Notes: generated by a model not told the origin, from the sequence alone. Positions 20,327-31,574 are shown, counted from the first letter of the stretch. The stretch is DNA of 64,000 nucleotides from Nitzschia sp. DOCU1 (GCA_951394045.1 OX595993.1:248001-312000), one strand, 5' to 3'. Numbers and translations: made by a program.

Positions 20327-21428
20327 GCTTTAGGTCACATTACCATTGATAGGAAATGAGAATGTCACAGGGAACTTTATACAATTCCAGCTACACTTCT
20401 CTATTGCCTGGTTCCTAGTACTGGCAACTACTCTTTCTTTGTTTCCCCGCCTTTCCAACACCAATGGGAATATTTTCTCCGGTGCTGCCTTGAAAGGACA
20501 AGCAAAACACAAACCAAGACATTTCCCAAGAGCCAACAAATTAGGGTTGCCCAGGACGCAAAACAAGGGTAATAGTAGACAAAATCCAAGAAAGTCTCCA
20601 CTCTAAGAGCCCCTGTGCCCCTACTCTGCTGCATAGCTGTCATGCTATAAGAAGGTAGACCCCCACCAGCAAATGCCTGCTGACACCGCCCATGCAGTGC
20701 AATTCTTTGACTGCTGCAGGAGCAACAACTACAAGCCTTTGTCCAGCACATCAATGATCTTGCCGGGGTCTCCACTAGCTCCAAGGAAGTATCCAGGCCT
20801 GTATTCACCAGGTATTTCTTACAAGTTTTGGAAGAAACTACAAACTTTGGACCCACTGTTGACAAAATTGAAGAATTATTTCACGATTTAGCAAAAGGAT
20901 CCGACGATGTGGCAGCCTATCAAGATTTTTTTATTCCAGACTCACCATGTTTCTGAGTGATCCACAAATCAATCAATTCATTGCCTTGTTGCGCGATGAA
21001 GAGCATGATGCTAACCAAAAGCAATGGTCGAGCGGTGCTGGTATCTTCAACATCAAGCGCCAACAGTCTACTACTCGGGAAGACGATTCAGAGCCCATTC
21101 CGCCAACGTGTCCAGGTGGCTACGGTCGCCAGGCTAGTGAGGGTTTGGAGGGAGGACGACCATTTCGACAACCTTCTACCGGTCATCGTAGATTGCTATT
21201 TCTTAGCAAGTCCAGTCTGTTTGGTCGTGTGAGTAACCTCTTTATTGGTGGTGCTGGAAACGGTTGGGATTCAAAATGATATGTTCACCACGATACTTTT
21301 GTCAAGTACTATGGCGAGTTGTTGACAAGAGTCACAACAAAGAAGGCCGGTGAAACAGATTTCGATGCTCTTGGTGAATATGATCAGAGGGAAACTGCCA
21401 TTATTGGCGGCAACATGACGACGACCAT
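20327..21428 (+). other. Mostly non-coding, possible decayed 5' part of the ABCG gene
   Basis: Between 20690 and 20955 one frame reads fairly protein-like (VFTRYFLQVLEETTNFG, KIEELFHDLAKGSDD), and 21110-21220 contains ARLVRVWREDDHFDNLL in another frame. These could be remains of the N-terminal region of the transporter pseudogene downstream or of another protein. No domain can be named. Confidence 0.3.
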
Positions 21429-21846
21429 GGAGCTTTGAAAACTTGTCTTTGGCTGTTCCCTTAGGATACAAAAAAGTCAAAGTGGTCAATAATGTTAGTG
21501 GAAGATTGCAAGCCCGAACCATGACTGCCTTGTTGGGAGGGTCGGGTGCAGGCAAGGGGAGTAAAAGAATATCATCGATAGGATCTACTTCTCTGTTTTT
21601 GGCCTGTATGTTCAACAATGAATCAAAACATTGTTACTCAACGCACTATGTGGAAGAGCCTTTTTTGGAGAGACGACCGAAATGATCCACATCAATGGTC
21701 ATATTGCCTCAATTGAGGAGCACAAGAAGGATGCCACTGGATTTGTGCCTCAAGATGGTAGGATGATATACGCTTGCTTGCGATTTCAGGGTGTGTGTCA
21801 TGCTTGGCCTCATACTAGTACTTTGTTGACCCTTCTCGCTGCCTCT

Positions 21847-21965
21847 TGCAGTACACTAGAATGCCCCTCTAGATCTAACAATTAGTTAGAACGTTAGAAT
21901 GTTCGAACGATGAGTACACACAATGGCCTATGTGTAGTACCAACATACCTTAGATGCATACCTGG
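21847..21965 (+). repeat. LTR-like repeat copy inside the ABCG pseudogene
   Basis: Begins TGCAGTACACTAGAATGCCC and matches 44131-44260 closely: both contain TCTAGATCTAACAA, GTTAGAACGTT, GAATGTTCGAAC and GTGTAGTACC, and end near CATACCTGG. The other copy directly follows a gypsy protease scrap, so this is probably a gypsy LTR, here solo or truncated. Confidence 0.65.
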
Positions 21966-22048
21966 CTGACCTCGACTTGGTCGAACGTCCGTGGATATCT
22001 TAGATACATACCTGGCTGACGTCAACTTGGTTGAACGTCTGTGGATGC
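21949..22048 (+). repeat. Two 50-bp tandem units
   Basis: CTTAGATGCATACCTGGCTG starts at 21949 and CTTAGATACATACCTGGCTG at 21999; each unit ends in CGTGGAT or TGTGGAT plus two bases, with a few differences. The pair overlaps the end of the LTR-like repeat. Confidence 0.75.
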
Positions 22049-22991
22049 ACGGACGGACAAGCAAGGCTGGCGCAGCTGACGAGCAATGACGACGACCGTT
22101 GCGAACATGGCAAGCTGCACCACGGGCCCGTACCGTATGCACAATCCTATCTCGCCAATCTGCCCACGCCATACCTGTTGCCACCGGGAGAATCTCTGGC
22201 CGATTGGCTGATTGATGTTTCCAGTGGAAGGTTGACTCCGAAAGAACCACGAGTCTTCTTGGCACCGGCAACTTTGACGGCACCGGCCGTTACTAGCACT
22301 ACCATAACTGACAGGCAATCTTTGACGTTGACAGTCGCCCAGAGTTGTAAGTCAGCCTACTCCGCCCGACCGTTCTGTGCCTTTGGATCCACCCTCTACC
22401 GTTGTCATGGGCACTATATCCCACGACGATGACGTACACGGCGGCTATCACCCCATGTCTAGGTGCAGCCCTTCGACTGCCATGTTTGAACATTCCATAG
22501 AAGACGCCAAGGAACATCGTCAAGTGTTGTATGATTGCTGGAACGAATACTACTACTTGCGTTTGAGCTACAATGATAAAGAACCATATACCCCTCCCAG
22601 TCCCTACGAGTTGCCACTGCCAGTGAAGAAGCCCACGTTTTGGATGCAGCTGAGAGTTCAAATCAGACGCAATCTCTTGATGTGGCGCCGCAATCGAGCA
22701 TCAAAGATGGTTGATACTTTCATGATAGTCAGTGCTGTCGTTTTGATTTCATGGCTCCAAGGCATCACGGAGGTGACACGTGCCCAACCTCCCAGGGGAC
22801 CCGCACGAAATTCCAAAAACATTTTTTTGACTGACTCAATCGTCAGTCTTTACTCTTACATGACATTCAATGTTGGAGCAGAGAGGAGTGATGGACACGC
22901 GGGACAGGTCGATTCCTGGATCATGAGCCAACTTCACATCGTGACGAACCTCGAGATTCACGACTTCTGTCATGATACTCTTACACTCTGA

Positions 22992-23297
22992 ACACTCACT
23001 CATCTCACAAATCAATGGCTAAAGTATCATCTTCGTCTTCAGAGAACAGATGAGTGGTATTCCCCATGCTACTAGCATGGTGGTTCTGAAGGTGCATATT
23101 TCATTCACATGAGTCCAAGATTCCGTTTACCTTGTCATCCAATCAGATTCAGTCACGATCACGATTAATCTCAAACGAACGGATTTTGCGCGCGGGCCGA
23201 CCGCTAGCGATCTCTCGCAGCGACAAGAGAAGAGTTTGATGATGTTGCTATTGACCGTTGTCGACTTGGGAAATTCCTTTTTGGATGCTATGTCACA
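22992..23297. other. Non-coding stretch left of the LINE
   Basis: No open frame of note and no repeat that I recognise. It is the left flank of the LINE target site. Confidence 0.4.
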
Positions 23298-23318
23298 TTA
23301 CTTGTTTGTGGCAAAACA
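23298..23318 (+). repeat. LINE target-site duplication, left copy
   Basis: 21 bases beginning TTACTTGTTTG and ending GCAAAACA, identical to 31824-31844. Confidence 0.85.
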
Positions 23319-23425
23319 CAGTTTTCAGTTACCGCGTTTTTAAATCTCGTATGTACAGCTAGTACTAAATTATCTACGTAGAACCAGTACCAAACCTACG
23401 TGGCAAAGCAACGAAAAAATCGACC

Positions 23426-25765
23426 ATGGGCCGAAACAAAAACAAGGCTGCCGAAGGGGCCCAGATCCAAGAAGTGGCACAATCACCCAACGATCGGCCC
23501 AAGAAAAAGAACAAAGGCGACGAGGCCGAAAAAATGGAAGAAAAACAAGCAATATCCGAGGAAAAAGGGGCTGTAAGAGCCACCAGATCGGCAACACAGC
23601 AGAAAATCCCGTTTGGACCGGCTAAGGGAGTCCAAAACCCGTACCAGAAAGAGAGAACCGAAATGGTGAATCCTGAGTTTGTGTACGATTATATTGCTGA
23701 AGGGAAAAAGGGTCCATCTTCCCTTCTCAGCGCGCAACCAAAGCAGTTTTTAGCCAAGAAAGCTCCGTTCTCTCAAGATGAAACATTTGGCAAAGGAGAG
23801 ACTCTCCATGAATTGGCCAGGGCAGGGAAAGCTGCTATTTTGGCTGATGAAGAGGCAAGTGCCACCTACGAACCTCCGGTGGACAGGTGGAAAATGTTAT
23901 TTCAGGCGGTCTTTGAAGGGAAAACAGGAGACAAACCATTTGAGCTTAGAATGAAATCCTTTGCCCTCAGGTTGGCCCGTACTACCCCAGAAATCTTTGG
24001 GTCTCCGGTGTACTATGAAGGCAAACTGCGCTCTGGCACTATGACAAATGCCTGGGCGGCGGCCTATGCTATCTTAGGGGCTAGTTGGACCTTCAAGTCA
24101 GCGCCCAAAAAGAAGCAATCGAAGATTAGTTTCAGCGATAAACCTCCCGCAGTGTCCTTTACTCAAGCCCAAACCCCTGCGGTCCCAAAAGTAAATGCTC
24201 AGGACTGGAAAAAAGTCGAACACAAGAAGCCAGCAGCAAAGATGTTCAGAACAGGCGGAGAATTATATGCCAACAAAGCACCGGCATCGAACCCATGCGG
24301 AAACCAGATGAGCATCAATCAAGTGGTCAGAAAGCACATTACATTCATGACGATCAAACTTCCAGCAATTAAATTTGCTGGGAGCGAAGCGGATATTGAA
24401 GTGGTGGAATCCTTTCAGGCAGTCCTTGAAGAACTGAAATTCATCGATCCGAAAATTGCTCTCCTTCCCTGGTCCCAAACAGAGCGGTTCATCAAACCCA
24501 TTCTTAAGGCAAATGAAATAACTTCAAAAAACATCATGAAAAATTACACTGATAAGCTCTGGACAGCAAAAGGCCAAAGCCCATGGATTCGCATCAAGAT
24601 GGCTCATGATGTCGAGGTTGAACAATTCCACTCAGACCATCTTCAGGCCTCCCTGCGAGCATCAGACTCTGGTGCATGGCCCGACCAAGTTCAGCACAAG
24701 AATGTGGTATGTGCCGGCTGGCTCTTAGGGAGCTACCCCAAGGCTTTCAACGACAAGGATTTTACGGAAGCACTACGCCTCCATCCACTTCTTATTGGCA
24801 AAGACGTAGCTGCAAAAGTTCAGAAATGCAAGCTCCAGTTCAAGGCCAAGGTAGACCTCAAGTACCGGGCTGTCCACATTTTCTGCGCAGAACCGGACCT
24901 CCCAAGCATCAGGAAGAGTTTCAATAGGATTTACGGAAGCGAAAAGGCAGGAGGGCTCCCACAAGGCAAGGACATGAAATTTGTGCCATATACCGCGGAC
25001 CTCAAGCGTCCACCGTCTCCCGCACTACTCCGCAAAGTTATGCAAGCGTTGCGAGCACAGCGAGAATTTACGGAAAACTGTGAGCACATGGAAAACCCAA
25101 ATGTCGAAAATCTTGACTACAGGGTAGATCACGGTATCAAAGCTAGCCTCCGCCAGGTCGTGATGTGCATGAAAGCGTCAGATGGGTTAACGAATATGTT
25201 CGTGTCTGTAGACGTCCACTGGAACGGCAATGCTGTTTTTGTCTACCATAAAGAACTTCGCGCAGAAGCCGAGGCGGCCATTTCGCAGCTCCATTTTATT
25301 CTCGAAGCCAAGTTCGGCCCTCGGGCATGGCAGTGGTTCTCGCCTACCCTACAGGCCCAGTCCTCGGGGCTCCACTGGGACCCGAAGACGGGAGAGGTGA
25401 ATTCAAACGAGGAGGAAGCTCTCACAGAAGCACTGAAAGATTTTGGGTTTGAATACCTAGACGAAGATGAAGAAGAATTCTTTGGGCTCAGTGGTGCACA
25501 TGCCGTTGTTCCAATGGATCTCGACCTGCAGATCAACCTGGATGCTCTACCGGATTCGACTCCGGCGTACGACATCAATGGCAGCATTGGTACACTTAGG
25601 CACCACATCTCCGAGATCGACACGGACACGGATGACGCCACCAACACAGCCTCTACCCCGGCGACTGACCTCAGTTCGCTGACTCCTGATTCAAGATCCT
25701 CACCTCAAAACGACTTAGCCCGTGGTTCGGCCATGGCCATGGAGGGCGTATCGAAATCTGAATAG
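23426..25765 (+). CDS. LINE ORF1 protein
   Basis: 779 residues from ATG 23426, in a strong context (ACCATGG). The N-terminal 60 residues are very basic and charged (NDRPKKKNKGDEAEKMEEK), suited to nucleic-acid binding. The middle is a long soluble region without a CCHC knuckle or an RRM that I can see. The last 100 residues are acidic and Ser/Thr-rich (DEDEEEFFGL, then DTDTDDATNTAST). It resembles no protein that I can name; the role as an RNA-binding chaperone or particle protein is inferred only from its place before the RT ORF. The stop TAG at 25763-25765 lies 7 bases before the ORF2 ATG. Confidence 0.8.
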   Translation: MGRNKNKAAEGAQIQEVAQSPNDRPKKKNKGDEAEKMEEKQAISEEKGAVRATRSATQQKIPFGPAKGVQNPYQKERTEMVNPEFVYDYIAEGKKGPSSLLSAQPKQFLAKKAPFSQDETFGKGETLHELARAGKAAILADEEASATYEPPVDRWKMLFQAVFEGKTGDKPFELRMKSFALRLARTTPEIFGSPVYYEGKLRSGTMTNAWAAAYAILGASWTFKSAPKKKQSKISFSDKPPAVSFTQAQTPAVPKVNAQDWKKVEHKKPAAKMFRTGGELYANKAPASNPCGNQMSINQVVRKHITFMTIKLPAIKFAGSEADIEVVESFQAVLEELKFIDPKIALLPWSQTERFIKPILKANEITSKNIMKNYTDKLWTAKGQSPWIRIKMAHDVEVEQFHSDHLQASLRASDSGAWPDQVQHKNVVCAGWLLGSYPKAFNDKDFTEALRLHPLLIGKDVAAKVQKCKLQFKAKVDLKYRAVHIFCAEPDLPSIRKSFNRIYGSEKAGGLPQGKDMKFVPYTADLKRPPSPALLRKVMQALRAQREFTENCEHMENPNVENLDYRVDHGIKASLRQVVMCMKASDGLTNMFVSVDVHWNGNAVFVYHKELRAEAEAAISQLHFILEAKFGPRAWQWFSPTLQAQSSGLHWDPKTGEVNSNEEEALTEALKDFGFEYLDEDEEEFFGLSGAHAVVPMDLDLQINLDALPDSTPAYDINGSIGTLRHHISEIDTDTDDATNTASTPATDLSSLTPDSRSSPQNDLARGSAMAMEGVSKSE

Positions 25766-25772
25766 TAAAGAG

Positions 25773-28700
25773 ATGACAAGGTCTACACCAGCGGAGCGGA
25801 AGAGGCTGGTCGAGTCTGCGAAACAGCGACGTCGCAGGCTTAAAGGAAATATCAAATCAACCAAAAAGAAGAAAAATTCAATCTATTATCAAACCGACCT
25901 CCAAGGCCAAATCATCAATCGTGTTGACGCCGAAGCCTGGGGTGACAAAATGGAAGAACCAGCACCCAGGACCATTCGCCTGGGTTTCCAAAATATAGGA
26001 CCACAACCACTTTCATCCACAGAAGAGTCTGCCATAGCCACGGCGCAACACATACATCAAGGTTTTTATCACGCATTTCTTTTTGCCGAGCATGGGCTAC
26101 ATTGGGGACGTGTCCCACCGGAGCATCACTGGCGGGAACGAATAAGACACGGTTACGAGTCATGCTTCACAAAACTAGGGTACAACGTTCAAGAACCGGC
26201 CAGCATCAACACCCCTCATATTACAGGCGGTACAGGGCTTCTATTCAGCGAAGAGCTCACAGCCCGCCGTGGGGAATGTGGCACGGACAACAAAGGTCTT
26301 GGGAGGTGGACATGGTGCACAGTGAGAGGAAAAACAGCCATGACAACAAGGATTATCTCGGCCTACAGACCGAACCGCAACAAAAAAGACTACGGTTCTG
26401 TCTGGAACCAACATGAGCAATATCTCACGAATCAACAGGACAGGAGAGACCCCCTCCAAGCCTTTGATGAAGACTTACTGGCTATGATAGACCAAGCCCT
26501 GGAGGCAGGTGAACACATTGTTCTTGGAATGGACGCAAACGCCGATGTCCGTACAGTTGAATTCAGCCAATATCTCAAGGAGCGGGGTATTCACGAAGCA
26601 GTGCTAAGTTTTCACCCAGACAAAATTCCCCCGGCAACGCATCAGGCTAATACGCATCGGAAGCCCATCGATAGCCTATGGATCTCATCGTCGTTGGAAG
26701 TTGTACAAGCGGGCCTACTTGCATTTGGTGATGGATGCCCTTCCGATCATCGCCTGGTGTGGATGGACCTATCACTCGAATCCCTCTTGGGGCACAGACC
26801 CCCTCGCCTTCTAAAACCAGTCGCCCAGCGATTGAAATCAAAGGACCCTAGAGCACGGAAGAAATATTGTGCAAACGTCGAGGAAGGCTACCAGGAGAAG
26901 AACATCGTGTCCAGGACAGCTGAGCTAGCCTCGGCCGTAGAGCACTTTCAAATCGCAGAGTGGGGGAAAGAGGACATCATCAAGAAATACAACGAGCTTC
27001 AACATGACATCTACACAATACGAAAGAAGAGCTGCAAGAAGGTCAGGAAAATAGCTAGAGGAGGAGTACCGTGGTCCCCGAAGCTCCAAGGATTCAGAGA
27101 CTGTATAGCCTTGTGGAAACGTGTCGTTACTCTAGGCACAGGAAAAGCTACAAGCAGAACGATAATCAAAAGACTTGCCAGAAAGTGTGGTAAACGGGCG
27201 GAAGTAAAAACCGCGTCATTGGACCAAGCCGTAGAACAACTCAAGGCGGCCTACAAAGCATACAAAGAGGCCAAACCGAAAGCAGCCGAATGGAGAGAAG
27301 GCCACCTAGTGGCGCTGGCCGATGCAGTAGCCTCCGAAAAAGGGATGACCCGGCACAAGGAGCTTAAGTCAATGCGGGGTACGGAAGAACAACGAAGGAA
27401 AGGGCAAGCGGCTCGACGATTGCGTGGAAAAGCTGGAAAAACTGCTGTCATCAAAGTCATCTATGATGACGCACTAGGAAACCAACTGGAGGCGCAAGAT
27501 CCGGACACACTAGCGGAAGTCTGTGCAACGTCCAACCTACAAAGGCAAATGCAGTGTCAAGATACTCCCTTCATGCAACCCCCGCTGGTGAACGAACTAG
27601 GATACCTTGCAGACTCCCCGGCAGCAGACGCCATTCTTGACGGGACATACGAACCCTCCCTGGAACTTGATCAGTATACAAGAGAATTCCTTAGAGAACT
27701 CAAAACCCCGGAAAAGATACGGAATGCCAAGCCTATTTCAATCGATATTTCACCGGAAGAACAGATCTCAGCATGGAAAAAACAGAAGGAAAACGTAGCA
27801 TCCGAACCCTCAGGGCTTGCATTTAGCCACTACAAGGCCGTACTGGACCACCCAGCCCTGGTTCAAGTGGACGCTACTATGCGTGAGATTCCCCTGAAAG
27901 TTGGATTTGCTCCGGAATTGTGGTGTCGTATAACTGATGTGGAAATCTTGAAGAAAGCAAACGTTTACGATGTGGAACAGATGAGGCTGATTCAGCTCAT
28001 GAATGCTGAATTTAATATGAATAATAAGATGATCGGACGCCGGATGATGGCTAATGCAGAAAAACACGGTACCATCCCCCCCGATCAATACGGCAGCAGG
28101 AAGCACCATCGGGCAATAACGGCAGCACTGAACAAACGTCTGACAATGGATCTGTGGCGCTTTAAGAAGCAATCGGGAGGTATTCTAAGCGTGGATGCAA
28201 AAGGTTGCTATGATCGGGTGAACCACTCGTCTGCATCCTTGTCCGAAAGACGCCAAGGAGTCCCCAAGTCGGTTGTCCTGGCTCTATACGCAGTGCTACA
28301 ACTGGCTCTACATTGTATTGCCTCCGGCTTTGGAATCTCGGAACCCCTATATGGGGGACCCCGCCAAGTTCCTCCAATTCAAGGCGAAGGGCAAGGGAAT
28401 GGCAAGGGACCATCAGATTGGGCTGTCATTAGCTCGGTTCTTATAAACATGATGTACCGAGTCGGACATGGCGTGAAGATGCTCACGGCTATTTCTGTGG
28501 CGGCTATTGCTTTTGTGTGCTTTGCCTTTGTCGATGATACCGATCTAGTGCACACTGGGTCCAACGTTGACACACCATCCCACGTTATTGTTCAAGACAT
28601 GCAGGAGATGGCCGATAGGTGGGAGGGAGGACTAAGAGCATCAGGCGGTGCGCTTGTCCCCAGCAAAAGTTTCTGGTATCTTATTGATTTTGAATGGACG

Positions 28701-31574
28701 GGTAATAAATGGATTTACAAGAAGGTGGAAGACACCCCGGGTGAGATTTCGATCAGATCTCCTGAAGGACCCAGACAGACACTGAGACGATTCGATGTTA
28801 ATCATGCAGAAAAAACGCTTGGAGTATTTTTATCGATGGATGGCAATGAGGCGGCCCAATACGAATATTTACGAGGCAAAGCCCTAGAGTTTGCAGACCT
28901 TCTCCGCACGCAAAGGGCATCCAAGAACGATATCTGGTACGCACTTCAAAGTTCTTTCATGAAGACAATAGAGTACCCGACGACAGTGACAACACTATCC
29001 AAGAAGCAATGGGACTCAATTCTGAGCCCAGTGCTGCAACAACTCCTTCCACGAACTGGGCTGGCCCGTACCTTTCCCCGTGTGGTGGTATACGGGCCCT
29101 CGGAATATCAAGGACTTAACCTCATGCACCCATGGTACAACCAAGAGCTGACGCACATCCAATCGCTCCTTGAAGAAATTGGCAGCCAGTCCCTCACGGG
29201 TCAGCTTCAAGTAGCCAATATTGAAGAACTCTTCCTGGAATTAGGATGTGCAGGGCATCTTGGTCGGCAAGATTATAAACGAGTGGAACACTTGGTAACT
29301 GACTCCTGGATGAAAGCTCTGTGGCGCTTTGTTAGCAACTCCGACATAACGGTGGAGGGCCCATGGTCTCAACTCCAGCTGTTACGTATCCATGACACTT
29401 TCCTAATCCCGGCATTTGTGCAAGCAGGCTTCCGAGGGAACGACCTCAAGATCCTTAACACCTGCCGCCTGTTTCTAGAAGTTGTGTCGCTGGCTGACAT
29501 CACCACCAGCGACGGAAGATTCCTTACCGTCAACGCATTAGCTGGGATTCGTGCCCCAACCCTACGCAAACTCCAATGGCCAAGACGGATTCCAACCCTC
29601 AGCCCCAGTTTCTGGCAACTATGGCGAACAGCACTCCAGAAGGCATTTCTCCTGCCATACTCCCCGAATTCCAACAGACGGCTCCGAAAGCAACTCGGGG
29701 TTTGGACCAATCAAGAAGCAGTGAAATCATGGCCCCAGTGGTATTCTCCACTTGACGAACGGGTATACAAAAAAGAAGGCCTCATGTGGCGTGTCTATGG
29801 CACTGGGGGACGGGTCCAACGCTCTCGTCGGAGACGATTCTGTCCCCATAATGAACTATTGTTGGAAAAGCCCACACATGCATCTATGATGGCATCACTT
29901 TCTACACAAGGTGAAACCTTAACCCTCGATTCTATCCTCCAAAACGGGCCACTCTATCCATCCGCTCCACCGGCCCCCGTCCCACGCTGCTCCTTGCTTG
30001 TAGAGGATGACACTATTTTGATCGACGAGCTGTCTCTTCCCCAAGACGGAGGTCTAGCACTGGCACAGGGTATCAGGGATGGAACAGCACGCATGGTGAC
30101 GGACGGATCGTTCAAGGACGCCTATGGGACAGCGGCAGGAAAAGCCTTTGCAAATGAAGAAGACCACGATGGCGCAGTGATGGCAGCGTGTATTCCTGGG
30201 GTAGGATCTGACCAAAGTGCCTACCGCAGCGAGCTTGGAGGGATTCTTATGGGACTGTACTTTACCGAGGCAGTGGTTCAAGACCACAACATCAAGAAAG
30301 GATCCATTACCATCGCACTGGATGGCTCATCTGCTCTTAACCAAGCTAAAGGGTCATTTCCCCTACATGCAGGTCAGACGGCATTTGACCTACTACAGTG
30401 TATCCGAAACACTGTGCAAAAGCTCCCTATTGAGGTAAAGTGGCGGTGGGTAGAGGGGCACCAACGGGAAAAAGGAAAAACTCAGGATTGGTGGGCACGT
30501 GCAAATGACCTGGCAGATACAATGGCAAAGGAGTATTGGAATGACTGCATCAGTCAACACAAAGATAACAGCCCACGCACACTCCGGCATGAAGCAATTT
30601 CAATCAGGTTGGACGGGTGCAAGCTTGCCCAGTTCGACAAAAAAGCTCTGTACGCTAAGACAATGGGGATAGCCACAACAGAATACTGGAAACAGAAGTT
30701 TGACCTCCCGGTAAATCACATTCATACCATAATGTGGTCGGAGGCAAGCGCAGCATTTCAACGACTCCCTTTTGGTTTGCGACGATTTCGCGTGAAATTA
30801 CTCTCAGGACATATTGCGACCGGGAGCGTGGAATTACAAAGGAAAAAACAGAGTCATGATCAATGCCCTAGATGTAATGCCAGCCCAGAAGACAAACTCC
30901 ACGTGCTCCAGTGCCCTTCCCCGGAGGCTCAAACCCAGTGGTCCACATCCATGGCAAAATTAGAAGCCGTCATGCTGAAACATGACACTGCCCCCGAAAT
31001 CTCAACCACAATTATTGGGTGCCTGCAGGCTTGGAGGAGGAACCAGAATCCAGAACCTTCTTGGGCTTTGCCATGGGATTTACGTACAGCATTGCTCGGA
31101 CAATCCCATATAGGATGGACCGGGTTTATTTTCGGGTTTTGGCATACAGCTTGGCGAGACTGCCAACAACAATACTTGGATCACCAACGGTCAAAAAAGA
31201 GCTCCCGTCGGTGGATCATTGCAATCTTACATCAACTCATGATGATGTCTTGGGATATGTGGGATCATCGGAATCGAGTGCTACACGCTCCTGGAGGACC
31301 AGCGGCCCAACAGAAATCCGAGCTGCTTTCCTCCCAACTTATTCAAGAGTTTAGCGACGGACCGGGAGCCACAGGACCACGGCATGCGTACCTATGGCAG
31401 GTGACACTCGAGGAATTGTGCTCCAAAGATGCTACAGCGCAACAACGGTGGTTGAACCTCGTCACTACCGCTCGAAAGTATGCTCCATCCATAGAAGATC
31501 ACAGACTCCAAACACATAAACAACAACAAGCTCTTTTGCGGCGGTGGCTTCGCCAAGAGCCCGAGGAAGACTAG
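25773..31574 (+). CDS. LINE ORF2: APE endonuclease, reverse transcriptase, RNase H
   Basis: 1933 residues from ATG 25773, the first ATG of the frame, 7 bases after the ORF1 stop. Residues about 66-336 form an APE/EEP endonuclease: GFQNIG, FAEHGLHWGR (catalytic Glu), LGMDANAD and CPSDHRLVWMDL (SDH motif). The RT has SVDAKGCYDRVNH near 799, GEGQGNGKGPSDWAV and AFVDDTDLVH near 918. The RNase H near 1442-1590 has TDGSF, SELGGI, LDGSSA and NDLADTMAK, supplying the D-E-D-D set. A CPRCNASPEDKLHVLQC zinc-binding block near 1696 is followed by a long tail. The size is large for a LINE ORF2. The GQGNG-type RT fits protist LINEs; I cannot place the clade (I-like or a stramenopile-specific group). Confidence 0.9.
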   Translation: MTRSTPAERKRLVESAKQRRRRLKGNIKSTKKKKNSIYYQTDLQGQIINRVDAEAWGDKMEEPAPRTIRLGFQNIGPQPLSSTEESAIATAQHIHQGFYHAFLFAEHGLHWGRVPPEHHWRERIRHGYESCFTKLGYNVQEPASINTPHITGGTGLLFSEELTARRGECGTDNKGLGRWTWCTVRGKTAMTTRIISAYRPNRNKKDYGSVWNQHEQYLTNQQDRRDPLQAFDEDLLAMIDQALEAGEHIVLGMDANADVRTVEFSQYLKERGIHEAVLSFHPDKIPPATHQANTHRKPIDSLWISSSLEVVQAGLLAFGDGCPSDHRLVWMDLSLESLLGHRPPRLLKPVAQRLKSKDPRARKKYCANVEEGYQEKNIVSRTAELASAVEHFQIAEWGKEDIIKKYNELQHDIYTIRKKSCKKVRKIARGGVPWSPKLQGFRDCIALWKRVVTLGTGKATSRTIIKRLARKCGKRAEVKTASLDQAVEQLKAAYKAYKEAKPKAAEWREGHLVALADAVASEKGMTRHKELKSMRGTEEQRRKGQAARRLRGKAGKTAVIKVIYDDALGNQLEAQDPDTLAEVCATSNLQRQMQCQDTPFMQPPLVNELGYLADSPAADAILDGTYEPSLELDQYTREFLRELKTPEKIRNAKPISIDISPEEQISAWKKQKENVASEPSGLAFSHYKAVLDHPALVQVDATMREIPLKVGFAPELWCRITDVEILKKANVYDVEQMRLIQLMNAEFNMNNKMIGRRMMANAEKHGTIPPDQYGSRKHHRAITAALNKRLTMDLWRFKKQSGGILSVDAKGCYDRVNHSSASLSERRQGVPKSVVLALYAVLQLALHCIASGFGISEPLYGGPRQVPPIQGEGQGNGKGPSDWAVISSVLINMMYRVGHGVKMLTAISVAAIAFVCFAFVDDTDLVHTGSNVDTPSHVIVQDMQEMADRWEGGLRASGGALVPSKSFWYLIDFEWTGNKWIYKKVEDTPGEISIRSPEGPRQTLRRFDVNHAEKTLGVFLSMDGNEAAQYEYLRGKALEFADLLRTQRASKNDIWYALQSSFMKTIEYPTTVTTLSKKQWDSILSPVLQQLLPRTGLARTFPRVVVYGPSEYQGLNLMHPWYNQELTHIQSLLEEIGSQSLTGQLQVANIEELFLELGCAGHLGRQDYKRVEHLVTDSWMKALWRFVSNSDITVEGPWSQLQLLRIHDTFLIPAFVQAGFRGNDLKILNTCRLFLEVVSLADITTSDGRFLTVNALAGIRAPTLRKLQWPRRIPTLSPSFWQLWRTALQKAFLLPYSPNSNRRLRKQLGVWTNQEAVKSWPQWYSPLDERVYKKEGLMWRVYGTGGRVQRSRRRRFCPHNELLLEKPTHASMMASLSTQGETLTLDSILQNGPLYPSAPPAPVPRCSLLVEDDTILIDELSLPQDGGLALAQGIRDGTARMVTDGSFKDAYGTAAGKAFANEEDHDGAVMAACIPGVGSDQSAYRSELGGILMGLYFTEAVVQDHNIKKGSITIALDGSSALNQAKGSFPLHAGQTAFDLLQCIRNTVQKLPIEVKWRWVEGHQREKGKTQDWWARANDLADTMAKEYWNDCISQHKDNSPRTLRHEAISIRLDGCKLAQFDKKALYAKTMGIATTEYWKQKFDLPVNHIHTIMWSEASAAFQRLPFGLRRFRVKLLSGHIATGSVELQRKKQSHDQCPRCNASPEDKLHVLQCPSPEAQTQWSTSMAKLEAVMLKHDTAPEISTTIIGCLQAWRRNQNPEPSWALPWDLRTALLGQSHIGWTGFIFGFWHTAWRDCQQQYLDHQRSKKSSRRWIIAILHQLMMMSWDMWDHRNRVLHAPGGPAAQQKSELLSSQLIQEFSDGPGATGPRHAYLWQVTLEELCSKDATAQQRWLNLVTTARKYAPSIEDHRLQTHKQQQALLRRWLRQEPEED

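Larger units (their letters stand above)
21429..22810 (+). pseudogene. ABCG/PDR-type ABC transporter pseudogene
   Basis: Pieces of an ABCG half or PDR transporter occur in the right order but different frames. FENLSLAVPLGYKK leads to VSGRLQARTMTALLGGSGAGKG (Walker A, 21430-21560). After a short foreign stretch come LLNALCGRAFFGETTE and GFVPQDG (Q-loop, to about 21760). After an LTR-like insertion come YLLPPGESLADWLIDVSSGR (22165-22230) and the linker to the membrane domain (EPYTPPSPYELPLPVKKP, FWMQLRVQIRRNLLMWRRNR, then a hydrophobic segment to about 22770). The signature LSGGE, the Walker B and all later membrane helices are missing. The family exports lipids or xenobiotics; this copy cannot. 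Confidence 0.85.
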
